A DNA stretch of 64,000 nt from Chryseobacterium sp. ERMR1:04 (GCF_001297705.1 NZ_LIRF01000003.1:620001-684000); one strand, 5' to 3'; positions 16,073 to 26,027 are shown, counted from the first letter of the stretch. Made by a program: numbers and translations. Notes: generated by a model from the letters alone, not told the origin.

Positions 16073-17939
16073 TTTTTTTTTTTTTTTTTGCTTTTTTATA
16101 CTTATTATCTTCTAATAGCACTATTTTATCTTTAATATTTAGAATTGAATTTAACCAACTTATAATTTCTTCAATTCTATCTTTAGCAAAATTTCCAATT
16201 AAACCATCTTCAATAAAAAAACTATCAGCTAACAAATCTGTAATATTAGCTCCGAAAGTATTCATTTCGTTGAAATTTTTAGTTATAGACTTATTATTTG
16301 GGAGATTTGCTTCTAAGAATAGTACATTTTGTTTTGGGATATCAGATAATATAAATGGGGAATGTGTAATGAATAAGATATTAATATTTACACCAGAGAA
16401 GTTTAAAGTTTTTATCCCATTTAAAATTCTTTTTATAAAAGATTTTTGATATTCAGGATGAAAATACAACTCAATTTCTTCTAGGATTAAATTAAAATTA
16501 TAATATTTTATTTTACCTTCCTTCTGTTTTACAGAGTATAAATTATTTAAATGATATAAAATTGAATTAATTGTAGAAATCATCTGTTTTTCTCCTGAAC
16601 TTAATTGACTAAACTCAATATCATTTGTTAAGTGTAACTTAATTTTAAATATTGATGGAGGTAACATATCTAGTAAACTAGTATCGTACTTTTCTTTTAA
16701 TTCAAAAATTTTTTCAGAATATCTTTGAATGTTAATTTCTTTTGTATCAAGACTTAGTTCTAAATATGAATGGTATTTGATAAAATTAAATATCTGTCTT
16801 ATTTTTAACGTAATATGTGTCGAATCTCTAGAAAATTCTATTAAAAAATCATCAAATTTATTTTCCTTAAAAGTTTTAGAGTCAATATTAATGAATCTTT
16901 GAAATTCTTCATATCTAGTTACTATTTTAACTGTTTTGTAAAGAAGATACTCTATAGTGCTTTCCCATTCAGGTTGATAAAAATATTTTTCATAATTTAA
17001 TCCATAAAATTCAAATAAATATTTTAATAATTTTTCTTTTTGATGTTGATTTTCAATATTATCTTTGAACTCTTTAAATTCTATAATCCTAACAATCCCA
17101 TTTTTATTTTCACGAAACATAGAGTATTTATCATAATTCCCTTTTCTTAGTTCTAGGGAAATTTTTATTAGTTCTAAGGTATCGGTTATTTTTGTTGCAT
17201 TTTCATTTTGCTGGAAAACATTAAATAAAAGCCTATCCATTGCTAATTCTTTTTCCGATTCTGGATCTATTATACCACCTTGTCCTCTAAAAGGATTTAG
17301 GACAATAGGTACTTGATATGCATCATTTTTATGAAATAGTGCAGTTATAAAATTTCCTATTTCACGATGATTATATGACCATAAAGAATAATTAATAACA
17401 TTTGTATAAAAGAAATTTTCATTTATAAACAATTTGTAATTTTCATGATCATTAATAGGCAAAATTTCAAATTTATTATCAATCAATGAATAGAAAGAAT
17501 GTTTTAATTTAGATTTATCAATTTTAATTTTATAGATTAAACCTTTATTTTCAAAATAGAATTCTAAGAATAGTTGAGGGTTATATCTTAAAAAATCAAC
17601 ATCTTCATATCCATTATGATTTACATTAAAACCATATAAAAATGACAAGTTATTGATTATTGCTATAAATAGTTCAACTAAAGCACTTTTCCCACTTCCA
17701 TTTTTTCCAACTATTGCAGAAATATTAATGTTATCACCATATAAATTCGTGGGAATTGTTGATTCAATTTTAATATCTGAAACATCAATTAATTGTGAAA
17801 AATCAATTATTTCATTTTCTTTAGAGTCTTGGAATTCATAGTCATTATAAAATTTATAAATCCTGTTTGCTTCCAAATTTTTCAAAAATTTTTTGTTGCA
17901 ACTTTCTAATGGACGTATTGCAAGTAATTTAAAGCTCAT
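16005..17939 (-). CDS. OLD/ABC-type AAA ATPase, PtuA-like, C terminus frameshifted at A17
   Basis: As written, the frame encodes 644 residues. Walker A is GKNGSGKS (78-85), the ABC signature is LSSGEK (446-451), Walker B is LILEEIE (484-490) and the H-loop is THSPF (525-529). The conserved tail segment TFGANITDLLADSFF follows (561-575). This is an SMC/ABC-type defence ATPase (AAA_15/AAA_21 class) without a TOPRIM domain. The last 22 residues are basic and arise after a homopolymer of 17 A; an alternative frame there gives a longer, better end. It probably works with the HNH nuclease and probably has its own promoter in the tail of the uvrA terminator. The function as Septu is inferred. Confidence 0.8.
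   Translation of the reverse strand: MSFKLLAIRPLESCNKKFLKNLEANRIYKFYNDYEFQDSKENEIIDFSQLIDVSDIKIESTIPTNLYGDNINISAIVGKNGSGKSALVELFIAIINNLSFLYGFNVNHNGYEDVDFLRYNPQLFLEFYFENKGLIYKIKIDKSKLKHSFYSLIDNKFEILPINDHENYKLFINENFFYTNVINYSLWSYNHREIGNFITALFHKNDAYQVPIVLNPFRGQGGIIDPESEKELAMDRLLFNVFQQNENATKITDTLELIKISLELRKGNYDKYSMFRENKNGIVRIIEFKEFKDNIENQHQKEKLLKYLFEFYGLNYEKYFYQPEWESTIEYLLYKTVKIVTRYEEFQRFINIDSKTFKENKFDDFLIEFSRDSTHITLKIRQIFNFIKYHSYLELSLDTKEINIQRYSEKIFELKEKYDTSLLDMLPPSIFKIKLHLTNDIEFSQLSSGEKQMISTINSILYHLNNLYSVKQKEGKIKYYNFNLILEEIELYFHPEYQKSFIKRILNGIKTLNFSGVNINILFITHSPFILSDIPKQNVLFLEANLPNNKSITKNFNEMNTFGANITDLLADSFFIEDGLIGNFAKDRIEEIISWLNSILNIKDKIVLLEDNKYKKAKKKKKRLKISLKRKLMRNIKILKNIIN
16073..16089 (-). 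repeat. 17-base A/T homopolymer inside the ATPase gene
   Basis: T17 on the plus strand is A17 in the coding strand. An 18- or 15-base tract opens the long end. 17 gives a 22-residue alternative tail. 16 gives an almost immediate stop (Asp then TAA). All three frames thus give different C termini. Confidence 0.9.
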
Positions 17940-17956
17940 GTTTAATTAGTTTTTCC

Positions 17957-17964
17957 CAAAAATA
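17957..17964 (-). promoter_or_regulatory. -7 box of the ATPase-HNH module
   Basis: The minus strand reads TATTTTTG, a perfect TAnnTTTG, 17 nt before the ATG and inside the T-rich tail of the uvrA terminator. No -33 box is obvious. Confidence 0.5.
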
Positions 17965-17971
17965 AATAAAA

Positions 17972-17995
17972 AAACCACAATTTTCATTGTGGTTT
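17972..17995 (-). terminator. uvrA terminator
   Basis: A perfect 10-bp stem (17972-17981 with 17986-17995) has a 4-nt loop and a long T-rich tail on the minus strand, 23 nt after the uvrA stop. Confidence 0.88.
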
Positions 17996-18017
17996 CCCGT
18001 AATATATTTATATAATT

Positions 18018-20849
18018 TTACTCCAATTCCCTTTTCAAAAACTTCCCAGTCAAACTCTTCTTAGATTTTACAATTTCTTCGGGAGTTCCTTTCGCAACAA
18101 TTTCACCGCCGTATTTTCCTCCTTCCGGGCCAACGTCAATAATATGGTCTGCTAATTTTATTACATCCATATTATGTTCGATAATAATGAATGAATTTCC
18201 TAGTTCTACCAATTGATTGATGGCTTCCATTAGAATTTTTACGTCTTCAAAGTGAAGTCCGGTTGTGGGTTCATCAAGAATGTATAGCGTATTTCCGGTT
18301 TGTCTTTTTGCTAATTCTGTTGCTAGCTTGATACGTTGAGCTTCTCCTCCAGAAAGTGTAGTCGATTGTTGTCCTAATGTGATATATCCCAATCCAACAT
18401 CCTGTAACGTTTTTACTTTCGCAAAAATCTTAGGAATTGGCTGGAAGAAATCTACGGCTTCATCAATCGTCATATCCAATACATCAGAAATAGATTTCCC
18501 TTTGTAACGAACTTCCAGCGTTTCTCTGTTGAATCGTTTTCCGTTGCAGGTTTCACAATGAACATACACATCTGGCAAGAAATTCATTTCAATCACTTTC
18601 AAACCTCCACCCTGACAAGTTTCGCATCTTCCTCCTTTTACGTTGAAAGAAAATCTTCCCGGTTTGTACCCACGGATTTTACTTTCCGGCAATTCTGCGA
18701 AAAGGTTTCTGATGTCTGTAAACATTCCTGTGTAGGTTGCAGGATTTGAACGAGGAGTTCTTCCAATCGGGGTTTGGTCTACATCTACAATTTTGTCGAT
18801 GTTTTCAAGACCCTCAATTTTCTTGTAAGGTAAAGGTTCCTGAACAGCTCTGTAAAAATGTTTGTTCAGAATCGGATATAAAGTTCCGTTAATCAAAGAA
18901 GATTTTCCACTTCCTGAAATTCCTGTCACCACCACTAATTTCCCTAATGGAATATCAAGATTAACATTTTTAAGGTTATTTCCTGTAGCTCCTTTTAGTA
19001 CTATATTTTTTCCGTTCCCTTCTCTTCTTTCAGTAGGAACGACAATTTTTCTTTTTCCGGTAATATAATCGGCTGTTATGGTATCGGCTTTCAATAAGTC
19101 TTCCGGTTTTCCCTGCCAAAGAATCTCACCACCAAATTTTCCGGCTCTTGGACCAATATCCAATACCTCATCGGCTTCAAGGATCATATCTTTGTCGTGT
19201 TCTACCACCAAAACAGAATTTCCAATGTCACGAAGATTTTTTAATGAAGCAATAAGCCTTTCATTATCTCTTTGGTGCAATCCGATACTTGGTTCATCTA
19301 AAATATATAAGACATTCACCAATTGAGAACCAATCTGAGTTGCCAGACGAATTCTTTGAGATTCTCCTCCTGAAAGTGTTTTTGAGCTTCTGCTTAAACT
19401 TAAATAATCCAACCCCACATCGAGTAAGAACTGAAGTCGAGTTTCAATTTCTTTTAAGATCTCGTGAGCGATGATTTTATTTTTCTCTGAAAATTTATCT
19501 TTAATATCCGCTAACCAATCTTTGAGGTCGGCAAGACTTAATCCGTTAACCTCAGCAATATTTTTTCCATCAATCTTAAAACTTAAACTTCCCGGCTGAA
19601 GACGAGCTCCACCACACGAAGGGCAAATTTCTTCCGTCGTAAAATGTCTTTCCAATAAAATAGCTTCGTAAGATTCTCTTTCATCAATCATTTCTTCCAT
19701 GAAATGAATCAAACCATCAAAACTAATTTTTATCTTCTTGGCAATTCCTGCGTATTTAAGATCTTTGTTGAATTCCTTATTGCAACCATTATATATATAG
19801 TCTAATGCTTCTTCCGGAATATCTTTAAATGGAGTTGTTAAGCCTAGTCCAAAAATCTCAAGAATACTTTTAATCTGAGACAAGATCCATTTATTAGACT
19901 TGATGTCTTCCAAAGGCAACAAACCTCCTTGGTTAATTGATAATTTAGGATTTTCTACAAAATAATCGGTGTTGATCTTTTTGATTGTTCCTAATCCTTT
20001 ACAATCCGGACAGCTTCCTTTCGGAGAGTTGAATGAAAAAGTATTGGGCTCAGGCAATGCCAATGAATGTCCTGTTTCGGCATCCATTAAATTTTTTGAG
20101 AAATATTCAATTTCCTTGCTTCCTAGTTTCTGAATCCCGATCAATCCTTCTCCCATGTCCATCGCTGTTCTTAGCGATTTTTCCATTCGGGTTTCAGAAG
20201 CGGTTTCTCCGATAATCCAACGGTCGATTACAATATCGATGTCGTGGGTTTTATATCGATCCAGTTTTAGATCGTATTCAATATCTGTTAATTCACCATC
20301 AATTCTCGCTTGTCCGTATCCTTTTTTCGCCATCTGAACAAAAAGCTCGTGATAATGACCTTTTCTGGAACGTACGACAGGCGCCATCAACATTAGTTTT
20401 TCTCCTTTATAATTATCTTTGATGGTATCTAGAATTTTATCTTCCGTATAGCTTACCAATCTTTTCCCTGTGGATAATGAATAGGCATCCGAAACTCTCG
20501 CATACAAAAGACGCAGGTAATCGTACAATTCTGTAACAGTTCCTACGGTTGAACGCGGGTTTTTGTTGGTTGTTTTCTGCTCAATGGCAATTACGGGTGA
20601 AAGTCCTTCAATTTTATCTACATCAGGACGTTCTAAACCTCCTAAAAACTGACGGGCGTATGCTGAAAATGTTTCAATATAACGACGCTGACCTTCTGCA
20701 AAAATCGTATCAAAAGCCAATGAAGATTTCCCGCTTCCGGAAAGTCCGGTAATTACGACCAATTCATTACGAGGAATTTTGACATTAATGTTTTTAAGAT
20801 TATGCTCTCGTGCACCGTAAACTTCTATATATTCTTTTGATTTACTCAT
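18018..20849 (-). CDS. uvrA: Excinuclease ABC subunit A
   Basis: The 943-residue subunit recognises DNA damage with UvrB in nucleotide excision repair. It has two ABC ATPase halves: Walker A GLSGSGKS (35-42) and GISGSGKS (near residue 643). Two ABC signatures read [12 protein letters not shown] and [12 protein letters not shown]. Three Cys-rich zinc modules are present: [14 protein letters not shown] and CETCQGGG...CETCNG. The length is normal. It has a -7 box 35 nt upstream and an intrinsic terminator downstream. Confidence 0.97.
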   Translation of the reverse strand: MSKSKEYIEVYGAREHNLKNINVKIPRNELVVITGLSGSGKSSLAFDTIFAEGQRRYIETFSAYARQFLGGLERPDVDKIEGLSPVIAIEQKTTNKNPRSTVGTVTELYDYLRLLYARVSDAYSLSTGKRLVSYTEDKILDTIKDNYKGEKLMLMAPVVRSRKGHYHELFVQMAKKGYGQARIDGELTDIEYDLKLDRYKTHDIDIVIDRWIIGETASETRMEKSLRTAMDMGEGLIGIQKLGSKEIEYFSKNLMDAETGHSLALPEPNTFSFNSPKGSCPDCKGLGTIKKINTDYFVENPKLSINQGGLLPLEDIKSNKWILSQIKSILEIFGLGLTTPFKDIPEEALDYIYNGCNKEFNKDLKYAGIAKKIKISFDGLIHFMEEMIDERESYEAILLERHFTTEEICPSCGGARLQPGSLSFKIDGKNIAEVNGLSLADLKDWLADIKDKFSEKNKIIAHEILKEIETRLQFLLDVGLDYLSLSRSSKTLSGGESQRIRLATQIGSQLVNVLYILDEPSIGLHQRDNERLIASLKNLRDIGNSVLVVEHDKDMILEADEVLDIGPRAGKFGGEILWQGKPEDLLKADTITADYITGKRKIVVPTERREGNGKNIVLKGATGNNLKNVNLDIPLGKLVVVTGISGSGKSSLINGTLYPILNKHFYRAVQEPLPYKKIEGLENIDKIVDVDQTPIGRTPRSNPATYTGMFTDIRNLFAELPESKIRGYKPGRFSFNVKGGRCETCQGGGLKVIEMNFLPDVYVHCETCNGKRFNRETLEVRYKGKSISDVLDMTIDEAVDFFQPIPKIFAKVKTLQDVGLGYITLGQQSTTLSGGEAQRIKLATELAKRQTGNTLYILDEPTTGLHFEDVKILMEAINQLVELGNSFIIIEHNMDVIKLADHIIDVGPEGGKYGGEIVAKGTPEEIVKSKKSLTGKFLKRELE

Positions 20850-20884
20850 AATTTGATGTGATCTTACCTGAAAATCACGCTGTG

Positions 20885-20892
20885 CAAAATTA
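20885..20892 (-). promoter_or_regulatory. -7 box of uvrA
   Basis: The minus strand reads TAATTTTG (TAnnTTTG), giving a leader of about 31 nt. I see no SOS-type operator that I can identify. Confidence 0.6.
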
Positions 20893-21106
20893 CGGAATTT
20901 TATGGAATTTTTTGTGTTAAAAAGTGTTAGATTACTTAACTACAAAAGCATGAAAATTTTGTTTTTGTTACTTTTTTTAAGTGAACGTTTTAAAGGAATA
21001 AAAAGAATCAAGCTTTAAGTGTAAAATGAAGAATAGTTTTTCCATAGCCCATCTTACAAATCTTAATGCCTTGCTGACTTTCTATAATGGCTTATTGATA
21101 AAATAA
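20893..21106. other. Spacer between tssF and uvrA, no gene seen
   Basis: I find no convincing frame or RNA here. The full gene-free gap is 20850-21180 and is otherwise explained by the uvrA promoter and the tssF terminator. Confidence 0.55.
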
Positions 21107-21137
21107 ACAAAGACCGATAAAAATTACCGGTCTTTGT
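21107..21137 (-). terminator. Terminator after tssF
   Basis: A 10-bp stem (21107-21116 with 21128-21137) has a T-rich tail on the minus strand, 43 nt past the tssF stop. Confidence 0.8.
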
Positions 21138-21180
21138 TATGTATCGTTTATTGGATTTCAAATATTATTTTACAAATTTC

Positions 21181-23064
21181 CTAAGAATCTATATCTTCAT
21201 TGGTAACCTTTACCACATATTCAATTCCGTCAATCGCTTTGGAAATAATTTTATTTTTTAAAATATTAGCCATATTCTCCCAGTAAGCTCTTCCGTAAAA
21301 AGAATAGTTTTGAGGAATAATTTCAATCTCAACAGTTCTTACAAAACCTTCTTTAGGTTTGTTGCTGATCATGGTTCCTCTTTTTACCCTTACTTCTTTC
21401 AATTCGTCTTTCAGAATCATTCGGCAGTAATTTTTAACATCTTCCAGAGAGATGATCTTATCTCTTGTTGTTAAAGCATAGGTATACGCCTGAATACTCT
21501 CAGTTCCTTTTTGTTCTTCGGAGCCGCCGATACTTTCGGTAAGAAGGATAATATTCTGTGATTTTAGCTGATTGGTTAATTCTGTTCCCGGACGCATATG
21601 ATTCGCCAGTTTACAATGGGTTACCCAAAATGTCGCATAAGTACTGTCAGTTTTTTCTACAGGTTCCATGATAACGTAGTTCAGCTCTTGCTTAGTGCTT
21701 CTTTTCGCGTTATTCACTTTCTGCACCATCGATTTCATTTTATCTGACATTTCATTTAAGACATTTTTCACATTATCTCTGTTTAAAAGAGAAAATGCAG
21801 CGACCTCATCTCTTGTCAGTTCCAACACATTGGCAATCATATCTACTGCATTTCTGTTGGTAAAACGTTCCATACCGCCTTTTCGAACCGTGTATAAGCC
21901 TTTTTTCAAATCCTCTGCAGGCGTAAAAGGAATCTCGGTATACCTTCTTCCTTCCCCGTCCTGAACTTCATCTACATATAAAAAGTGTTCGCCATCGTCT
22001 GTTACCAAAGGAATGTTATTCCCCATGATATCCAGACTATATTCTGTTTTCTTCCAACCTCTGTTGTAAATCGGAAAAGCATTTAAGACAAATGAAAAAT
22101 TATCTAATATTTCAGAAGAAAACTGTGGAGGAAACTCGAACGTTAGCCACAGGTGACGTTTTCCTTCAATATACCTTAAGACATCATTCGTCTTTTCTCC
22201 TAAATCAAGATTTTCAGGGAGCTTTCCAGGTCCGGAAAATAAACTTGCTGAAATCCCTGTGATCTCAATGAACTTATCATGATAGATCCCTTTGATATCT
22301 TCAATAGTCTTTGTTTTGATCGACTGTTCATGAAACATCTGCTCGTACCCTTCTGCCTCGCTGCTTTTAACATACGACAATCCTTCTCTTACAAACAGAG
22401 GATTTCCGTTGCTGGTAACCGTAACATAGGGCAAAAGCTTATGCACAAAATCCAAATGCTCGAAAGCAGGATTCGAACAATACAGGCTTATATATTTAGG
22501 AAAGTTTTCGTTGGTGTATTGGCTTACGTCAATTCCAATGGTAAGCTTTCTGTAATCTTCATTTTTTGCATCAATTCGGCAAATCGGAATTTTGTTTAAT
22601 CTTTCATCAATACTATAGCAACTTTTCCCCACCATCATTATTGAGGTTTGTGCTTTATTAATTTTCACATTTCCAATTGGCGTAAATGCTATGCTTAACT
22701 GCTTATCTGATTCTGCTTTTACTGTGGAAACCATTTGTTTCTTGAAAAAGAACTCTGTATGATCCAACAAAACCTCAGATGATTCTGCAGATTCCGAAGG
22801 TTCTGCAAAGGCAATGGCATGCGCCGGAATTGGATGGGTGTAAACGGAAGGCGTAAGAAGTTTGGCCAGCTTTTCTAAAATGCGGGCATTAACGGTCTGT
22901 ATTTCATTGTTGGCTTTAAAAACTTCAGTACTGAACGCGTCGATCAGTAATTTAACGAAAGGATCCAAAGACTGCGGACTTTTTAGTCCCCAAACTTTAG
23001 TAGCATTCTGAAGCATTCTTGCTTTTACAGATTCTTTGGAATAAATATTCTGGTCTAAATTCAT
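21181..23064 (-). CDS. tssF: Type VI secretion baseplate subunit TssF (subtype iii)
   Basis: The 627-residue protein has the N-terminal TssF/VasA signature: an FVKLLIDAFSTEVFKANNEI helix, then LEKLAKLLTPSVYTHPIPAHA. TssF with TssG, TssE and TssK forms the T6SS baseplate wedge. The length matches Bacteroidota T6SSiii versions. It starts 22 nt after tssE on the same strand. No TssB, TssC, TssG, TssK, ClpV or Hcp gene is in the window, so the system is either scattered or this pair is a remnant. Confidence 0.87.
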   Translation of the reverse strand: MNLDQNIYSKESVKARMLQNATKVWGLKSPQSLDPFVKLLIDAFSTEVFKANNEIQTVNARILEKLAKLLTPSVYTHPIPAHAIAFAEPSESAESSEVLLDHTEFFFKKQMVSTVKAESDKQLSIAFTPIGNVKINKAQTSIMMVGKSCYSIDERLNKIPICRIDAKNEDYRKLTIGIDVSQYTNENFPKYISLYCSNPAFEHLDFVHKLLPYVTVTSNGNPLFVREGLSYVKSSEAEGYEQMFHEQSIKTKTIEDIKGIYHDKFIEITGISASLFSGPGKLPENLDLGEKTNDVLRYIEGKRHLWLTFEFPPQFSSEILDNFSFVLNAFPIYNRGWKKTEYSLDIMGNNIPLVTDDGEHFLYVDEVQDGEGRRYTEIPFTPAEDLKKGLYTVRKGGMERFTNRNAVDMIANVLELTRDEVAAFSLLNRDNVKNVLNEMSDKMKSMVQKVNNAKRSTKQELNYVIMEPVEKTDSTYATFWVTHCKLANHMRPGTELTNQLKSQNIILLTESIGGSEEQKGTESIQAYTYALTTRDKIISLEDVKNYCRMILKDELKEVRVKRGTMISNKPKEGFVRTVEIEIIPQNYSFYGRAYWENMANILKNKIISKAIDGIEYVVKVTNEDIDS

Positions 23065-23086
23065 AAATTTTAATTACAATACATTT

Positions 23087-23527
23087 TTAATCGACAGACA
23101 TGGGGCTCAAAAATAATTCTGTGGAAAAGCTGAAACGTTCTCCCGTTTCGTCCATTTTTGCATTAATGGCAATTCTCACTTTTTTCTTGATCTCGGTATG
23201 CTCTTTTGTGTCGTAGTTGTGTTCTACAAATTGTATGTACGCTTCAACCTGAGGCTGAACAATTCGGGGTTCATATTGTTGTATCTGTCTTTTAAGACTT
23301 TTAATAAAAACGCTTTCCCAAACGGCACTTGTAACTCCATTATCGAATTCCAGATTCCAAACATCGTTTCCGTAATTTTCATCATATCTGTTTTCCCCTT
23401 TTTTGGTTGTTATCATCAGCATAATGTTATGGGCAATACTTTCCCCCATACCGCAGGTATCAATACTTCCTCCCTCGGTCATTAATGTTGATGGAACAAA
23501 AGGCATTCTGTAATTTGGTGTGTCCAT
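23087..23527 (-). CDS. tssE: Type VI secretion baseplate protein TssE (gp25-like)
   Basis: The 146-residue protein belongs to the gp25/TssE lysozyme-like baseplate family. The core reads SIAHNIMLMITTKKGENRYD, followed by YGNDVWNLEFDN, close to the family 'GER' region in which an arginine follows the glycine-glutamate. It acts with TssF at the cytoplasmic baseplate of the T6SS. It is the first gene of the pair. A 235-bp gap separates it from the TPR-HTH regulator gene upstream, and no strong promoter box is seen. Confidence 0.83.
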   Translation of the reverse strand: MDTPNYRMPFVPSTLMTEGGSIDTCGMGESIAHNIMLMITTKKGENRYDENYGNDVWNLEFDNGVTSAVWESVFIKSLKRQIQQYEPRIVQPQVEAYIQFVEHNYDTKEHTEIKKKVRIAINAKMDETGERFSFSTELFLSPMSVD

Positions 23528-23762
23528 AAATCCTTTATTTTTTATTTCATCATAACGTTTACTTGAAACGAAATACCAAATTAAACATTTTCACGAAATA
23601 ATGGGTTATTTGAAAGTAAAAATGTTGATGTGCTTTCAGGCAGACAAAAATCGTGATTAACTGTATTAATAATTACTTTCTCGTATGTTGAAAAAATTAA
23701 AAAGCCCCGACTAGCCATTGAGATAGGTTGCAATGTATAAGTTAAAAAAGCCTGCCTTATGG

Positions 23763-25259
23763 TTATTCAATAGCTGATATTGTAATATAAAGTTCGTTTT
23801 GATTTTTAACCCCCATTTTCTTCATCACCCTATATTTTCTGCTTTCAACAGATCTAGTGCTGGATTTACAATACAGTGAAATTTCTTTTACTTCAAAATT
23901 CATTTTTATCAAAGAACAAAAGTTAAGATCCATTATGGTAAGATCAGGATATTTTTCTTTTAGTAATCGGTAAAATGAAGGGAAATATTTTTGAAAAACC
24001 AAATAATACGAATTAATATCATTTTTAGCAAGACTAACAAGTTTTTCAATATTTTCAGTGTTTGTTATATGGTGAAGATGTGCATCTTGTAATACCTCTT
24101 CATTTTCTTTAACGGGAATATTTTTCATAAAAGCTTTTTTATAAAATAACACTCCGATTAAGGCTAGAATTAATATAAATACAATGATTCCAACATTCAT
24201 AGCGTTGAAAATATTTTTTTTAGGGGGATTATTAATTTGAGAATTAATTTTATTAATCAGACTTATATTATCATATTTTTTCTTTACTTGACTAATGCTA
24301 TCAGAAAGATATTTGAACTTCCAAGAATAAACAGTTGCATTTTCAAAATCTTTTAACTCATTATATGAAACAGAGATCATTGGATAGGTTTCATATAACT
24401 TATAAATACTGTTGCTTTTTTTGGCTCTTACAATAGTCTCAGAAAAATATACAACGGCCTGATGGTAGTTTTTAGATAAATTCTCTATTGCTCCTTTAAT
24501 GATAAGATTTTGAATAATAGAATATTCGTTCGGAAAATTAACTAAAAGTTGATCAATCTGCTGTGTATATTTCCTGGCTTCATCAAGGTTTCCGGACAGA
24601 GCAGCCGACCACGCAAGAGATTCAAGACAATAAATTAAGGTTATTTTTTTATACTTATTAGAGTCATTAAGTTCTAGGGTTTCTGAAAGTGCTTTTTTCT
24701 TCAACAATAGTACAGCGCTCATATCAGTACTTAGCCCCAGATCATCTACTAACAGATCTGCTTGTGATAAGGTAATATAAATATCATTAATCCTTTTATT
24801 TTCTTTTGAGATATTTAGATCATTATACTCATCACATTTCTTTAAAATTTGCTGAGCTTCAATAGGATAACCTAACCTCAAAAGAGAACTTTGATATATT
24901 AACAGTAATCTGCAAAGCATATCATAATCTTCCTGTGATTTTGCAAGCGCAATTCCTTCATTGATTTTTTTTAATGACAACTCAAAGTTACCATCAAAAT
25001 AATATATCCTGACTTCTTCAAAAATAGAATATGTCTGGCCATGAATAAATTTCGCTTCTTTCGATAAATAATAAATATCAGCTGCAAGGTTTAACGTTTT
25101 TTTCTTATCAACATTGCCTTTAGTATAAGTTTGATCTAGGGTTTCAATTAACTTATTGATTCTTGTAGTAGAATTCTGGGAAAATGCTTTATTTGAGCAA
25201 ATAGTGAATAAAAGAAGAAATGATAATGAAATTAGATTATTGAGAATATTTTTTTTCAT
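23763..25259 (-). CDS. Membrane-bound TPR regulator with LuxR-type HTH
   Basis: The 498-residue protein has a signal peptide (about 1-28, ending AFSQ), TPR-like helices (about 30-340), a single TM helix near residues 352-373 (VGIIVFILILALIGVLFY), and a cytoplasmic C-terminal HTH (about 430-498). The HTH region includes VKEISLYCKSSTRSVESRKY followed by a basic RVMKKMGV segment, as in LuxR/GerE-like domains. This layout lets an exported sensor control transcription directly and is common in Chryseobacterium. It could control the neighbouring secreted-protein genes or tssEF; neither is shown. Confidence 0.78.
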   Translation of the reverse strand: MKKNILNNLISLSFLLLFTICSNKAFSQNSTTRINKLIETLDQTYTKGNVDKKKTLNLAADIYYLSKEAKFIHGQTYSIFEEVRIYYFDGNFELSLKKINEGIALAKSQEDYDMLCRLLLIYQSSLLRLGYPIEAQQILKKCDEYNDLNISKENKRINDIYITLSQADLLVDDLGLSTDMSAVLLLKKKALSETLELNDSNKYKKITLIYCLESLAWSAALSGNLDEARKYTQQIDQLLVNFPNEYSIIQNLIIKGAIENLSKNYHQAVVYFSETIVRAKKSNSIYKLYETYPMISVSYNELKDFENATVYSWKFKYLSDSISQVKKKYDNISLINKINSQINNPPKKNIFNAMNVGIIVFILILALIGVLFYKKAFMKNIPVKENEEVLQDAHLHHITNTENIEKLVSLAKNDINSYYLVFQKYFPSFYRLLKEKYPDLTIMDLNFCSLIKMNFEVKEISLYCKSSTRSVESRKYRVMKKMGVKNQNELYITISAIE

Positions 25260-25281
25260 TCCTAGTTATGATGTGTATATA

Positions 25282-25289
25282 CAAATATA
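25282..25289 (-). promoter_or_regulatory. -7 box of the TPR-HTH regulator
   Basis: The minus strand reads TATATTTG (TAnnTTTG), 22 nt before the ATG. Confidence 0.65.
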
Positions 25290-25734
25290 CAATGTAATTT
25301 TTAGATTAAGAAAATCTGTAATTAAGATAATGCGAGGATTTCGCCAAAATAATTTACTGTAATTGTACTGCATTTTAAAATATAAAGAAATGCCTAATAT
25401 ATTATTGAGGTGTTTCAAATTACTAATTAGTTTCATCTCTTATTTTACGGCTTCCATGATGTCTTTTTTTTGCATTCTAATTTTAACAAATCCAACCAAG
25501 TTCTATTACTTTTATTCTTCACTGAAACTTCCCTAAACTCAAAACCCTTGTGTTGTGGAGTTGCTTTTATTGTTCCCCATTACGTCTGTTTTACTGTTAA
25601 CAAAAAGATACTGCATAGCTACTGCAATTGCTGTTGCGTATAATTATGTATAATTGCTATCGACTGCGTGAAGCGGCTTTTCAGCAATGTGATAAATTTG
25701 CATCTAAGTTTTTTTATAGTGCATGCATCAAAAC
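25290..25734. other. Intergenic stretch with no assignable gene
   Basis: No confident feature. Two short minus-strand frames between about 25445 and 25640 could be joined by one frameshift, possibly a decayed gene, but they match nothing I know. Confidence 0.4.
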
Positions 25735-25745
25735 GATTCTAAAAA
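25735..25745 (+). promoter_or_regulatory. Leader motif GATTCTAAAAA, copy 1
   Basis: The 11-mer occurs 22-27 nt before three plus-strand genes (here, 26100-26110 and 27043-27053). Each copy is followed by TTATTCAA directly before the start codon. Confidence 0.65.
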
Positions 25746-25772
25746 TACAAAACATCCAAAAAAAATTATTCA

Positions 25773-25979
25773 ATGAAAAGCAAACACTCTAATCACCTTA
25801 GATATCTTGGCAAAAACAGATCACAAATAATGGCAGAGATAGGAAATCAATCTAATAATTATCTATCTGATATTTGGAGCTGCCATATTAAAACCAATTG
25901 GTTTGGAATGAAGACGCTATGGATTATCTTTTTTGAAAATGGAAAAGTTTGTAAAATCAAAATAAAAAAAACATTTTAA
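25773..25979 (+). CDS. Small hypothetical protein
   Basis: This 68-residue protein has no signal peptide. It begins MKSKHSNHLRYLGKNRSQIM and ends with an IIFFENGKVCKIKIKKTF strand pair. The pattern (helix, then TxWFGxKTLW and FFENG strands) resembles small Flavobacteriia proteins of unknown role that I have seen but cannot name. The shared leader motif with the next two genes supports it being real. Confidence 0.5.
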   Translation: MKSKHSNHLRYLGKNRSQIMAEIGNQSNNYLSDIWSCHIKTNWFGMKTLWIIFFENGKVCKIKIKKTF

Positions 25980-26027
25980 ATCCTTTTTACTTATAATTTA
26001 AAAAAAAACATTCCTCTATCACATCCC

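Noticed and set aside
16033..16449. 138-codon plus-strand frame opposite the ATPase gene
   Set aside because: It is Phe/Leu/Ile-rich only because it is antisense to a Lys/Asn-rich AT-rich gene.
25380..25530. 49-codon hydrophobic plus-strand frame
   Set aside because: It has no leader motif, promoter or terminator, and its composition fits random AT-rich sequence.
25445..25640. Two overlapping minus-strand frames that could be one gene with a frameshift
   Set aside because: The fragments match no family I know and are too short to separate from chance in AT-rich DNA.
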